From Oceanihabitans sp. (GTDB lineage: Bacteria; Bacteroidota; Bacteroidia; Flavobacteriales; Flavobacteriaceae): DNA of 7,235 nt. Below, in pieces: positions 6,725 to 7,235 of the stretch. The position numbers and the translations under genes are program-made. The notes under the pieces were generated by a model that saw only the letters and a program-made list of their open reading frames with translations, did no database searches and had not been told where the DNA came from. How positions within the stretch are numbered: the first letter of the stretch is position 1; the number at the start of each line of letters is the position of its first letter. Where the stretch lies: positions 1 to 7,235 of the forward strand of contig JAGPUY010000267.1 of the NCBI GenBank assembly GCA_018067265.1. Direction: 5' to 3'.

Positions 6725-6742
6725 TAAATTATTTTTAGTTTG

Positions 6743-7235
6743 TTATTTTTCGTTTTCTTTATTTCTTTGGGCAAAAGCTTGCGCAAACTTTTTCAATCTC
6801 CAATTATGATGTTGCTCCGCTTCTTTATAATGCTTTAAGACATCGTCGTTTACGATTTTCAAATTATCTAAAAACGAAAACGCCTGCATCCTTATCTCAT
6901 AATTATACACTGGGGACGTATATGCAACCAACTCCTTTAAATGCGCTTTCTTTTCCTCTGCCGCATAATCTGGAGTCACCAAAGATAGCGTTAACCAAAG
7001 CAATCTCACGTTTTTATTAGGCATACCAATAACATGCTTTGTTTCCTCTAAATATACGCTTCTTTCTTCCGGAAAGTTAGTCCAAAGGTTATATAAAGCA
7101 GTTTCTATAGTTACATACGATGTATCTGTTAAAAGGGATTCGTAGTCTTTCTTTAATTCGGAAGGAATCTCTACAATACTTTGCGCTATTGCTTGCCTTA
7201 CTTTAATACTGTTTTTAAATACTTCGGAAGTAATT
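6743..7235 (-). CDS. C-terminal part of a probable M1-family aminopeptidase, N-terminus beyond window edge
   Basis: The minus-strand frame is open from the right edge to the stop at 6745-6743, giving 163 codons. An internal ATG at 7024 is not the true start, because the frame continues upstream without a stop and with similar protein character. The sequence is helical and HEAT-like, with stretches such as YVTIETALYNLWTNFPEER, NVRLLWLTLSLVTPDY and HHNWRLKKFAQAF. I recognise these as typical of the C-terminus of flavobacterial M1 metallopeptidases, zinc enzymes that remove N-terminal residues from peptides. The catalytic GxMEN and HExxH motifs would lie outside the window, so the assignment rests on the C-terminal region alone; another HEAT-repeat protein is possible. 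The patatin gene follows after 18 nt. Confidence 0.7.
   Translation of the reverse strand, partial: ITSEVFKNSIKVRQAIAQSIVEIPSELKKDYESLLTDTSYVTIETALYNLWTNFPEERSVYLEETKHVIGMPNKNVRLLWLTLSLVTPDYAAEEKKAHLKELVAYTSPVYNYEIRMQAFSFLDNLKIVNDDVLKHYKEAEQHHNWRLKKFAQAFAQRNKENEK

Noticed and set aside
6743..7024. Reading the 93-codon frame as a complete small gene starting at the ATG at 7024
   Set aside because: The frame stays open upstream for 70 more codons to the window edge with matching protein character, so the ATG is internal to a larger gene.
1..7235. CRISPR arrays, tRNA or rRNA genes, insertion sequences, integrase or phage genes
   Set aside because: Searched by eye on both strands. No direct-repeat arrays, cloverleaf or rRNA-like segments, transposase-like proteins or terminal inverted repeats were seen.

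Overview
The window looks like chromosome of a marine-type Flavobacteriaceae bacterium (phylum Bacteroidota). The DNA is AT-rich, starts lack Shine-Dalgarno sequences, one promoter fits the Bacteroidota TTTG / TAnnTTTG pattern, one protein carries a type IX secretion (T9SS) sorting tail, and two lipoproteins have the acidic tract after the lipidated Cys that is typical of the phylum. The genus cannot be told from the sequence.

Layout. (1) Positions 1-4972, minus strand: four genes read right to left with gaps of 9, 40 and 39 nt, so probably one operon. In order they encode a 935-residue modular T9SS-exported protein (galactose-binding-like N-terminus, bacterial-surface repeats, 21-residue LRRs, PPC-like domain, sorting tail), a 343-residue lipoprotein that may be a beta-propeller, a 148-residue lipoprotein, and a membrane protein of the Lgt (prolipoprotein diacylglyceryl transferase) family. 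The last runs off the left edge and was identified by translating the minus strand; its active-site motif is GRLGCFAAGCCYG rather than the classical GRxGNFxNxE. (2) Positions 4973-5288, no protein gene: a locally GC-rich, hairpin-containing tract followed by a strong intrinsic terminator reading leftward. This points to a minus-strand small RNA, or to an attenuated leader of the T9SS operon. A plus-strand promoter sits at its right edge. (3) Positions 5289-5807, plus strand: a small membrane-anchored protein of a conserved flavobacterial family. (4) Positions 5813-7235, minus strand: a patatin-like phospholipase preceded by the C-terminal end of what is probably an M1-family aminopeptidase, 18 nt apart. 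The patatin gene converges on gene (3) with only 5 nt between stop codons.

How the parts may work together. The left operon looks like a cell-surface set: one T9SS-exported protein, two probably surface-exposed lipoproteins and a lipoprotein-modifying-enzyme homologue. The most interesting possibilities are that the unusual Lgt paralogue acts on its neighbouring lipoproteins, and that the operon is preceded by an RNA element. Both are inferences from sequence and gene order. The right-hand genes look like ordinary housekeeping or accessory enzymes.
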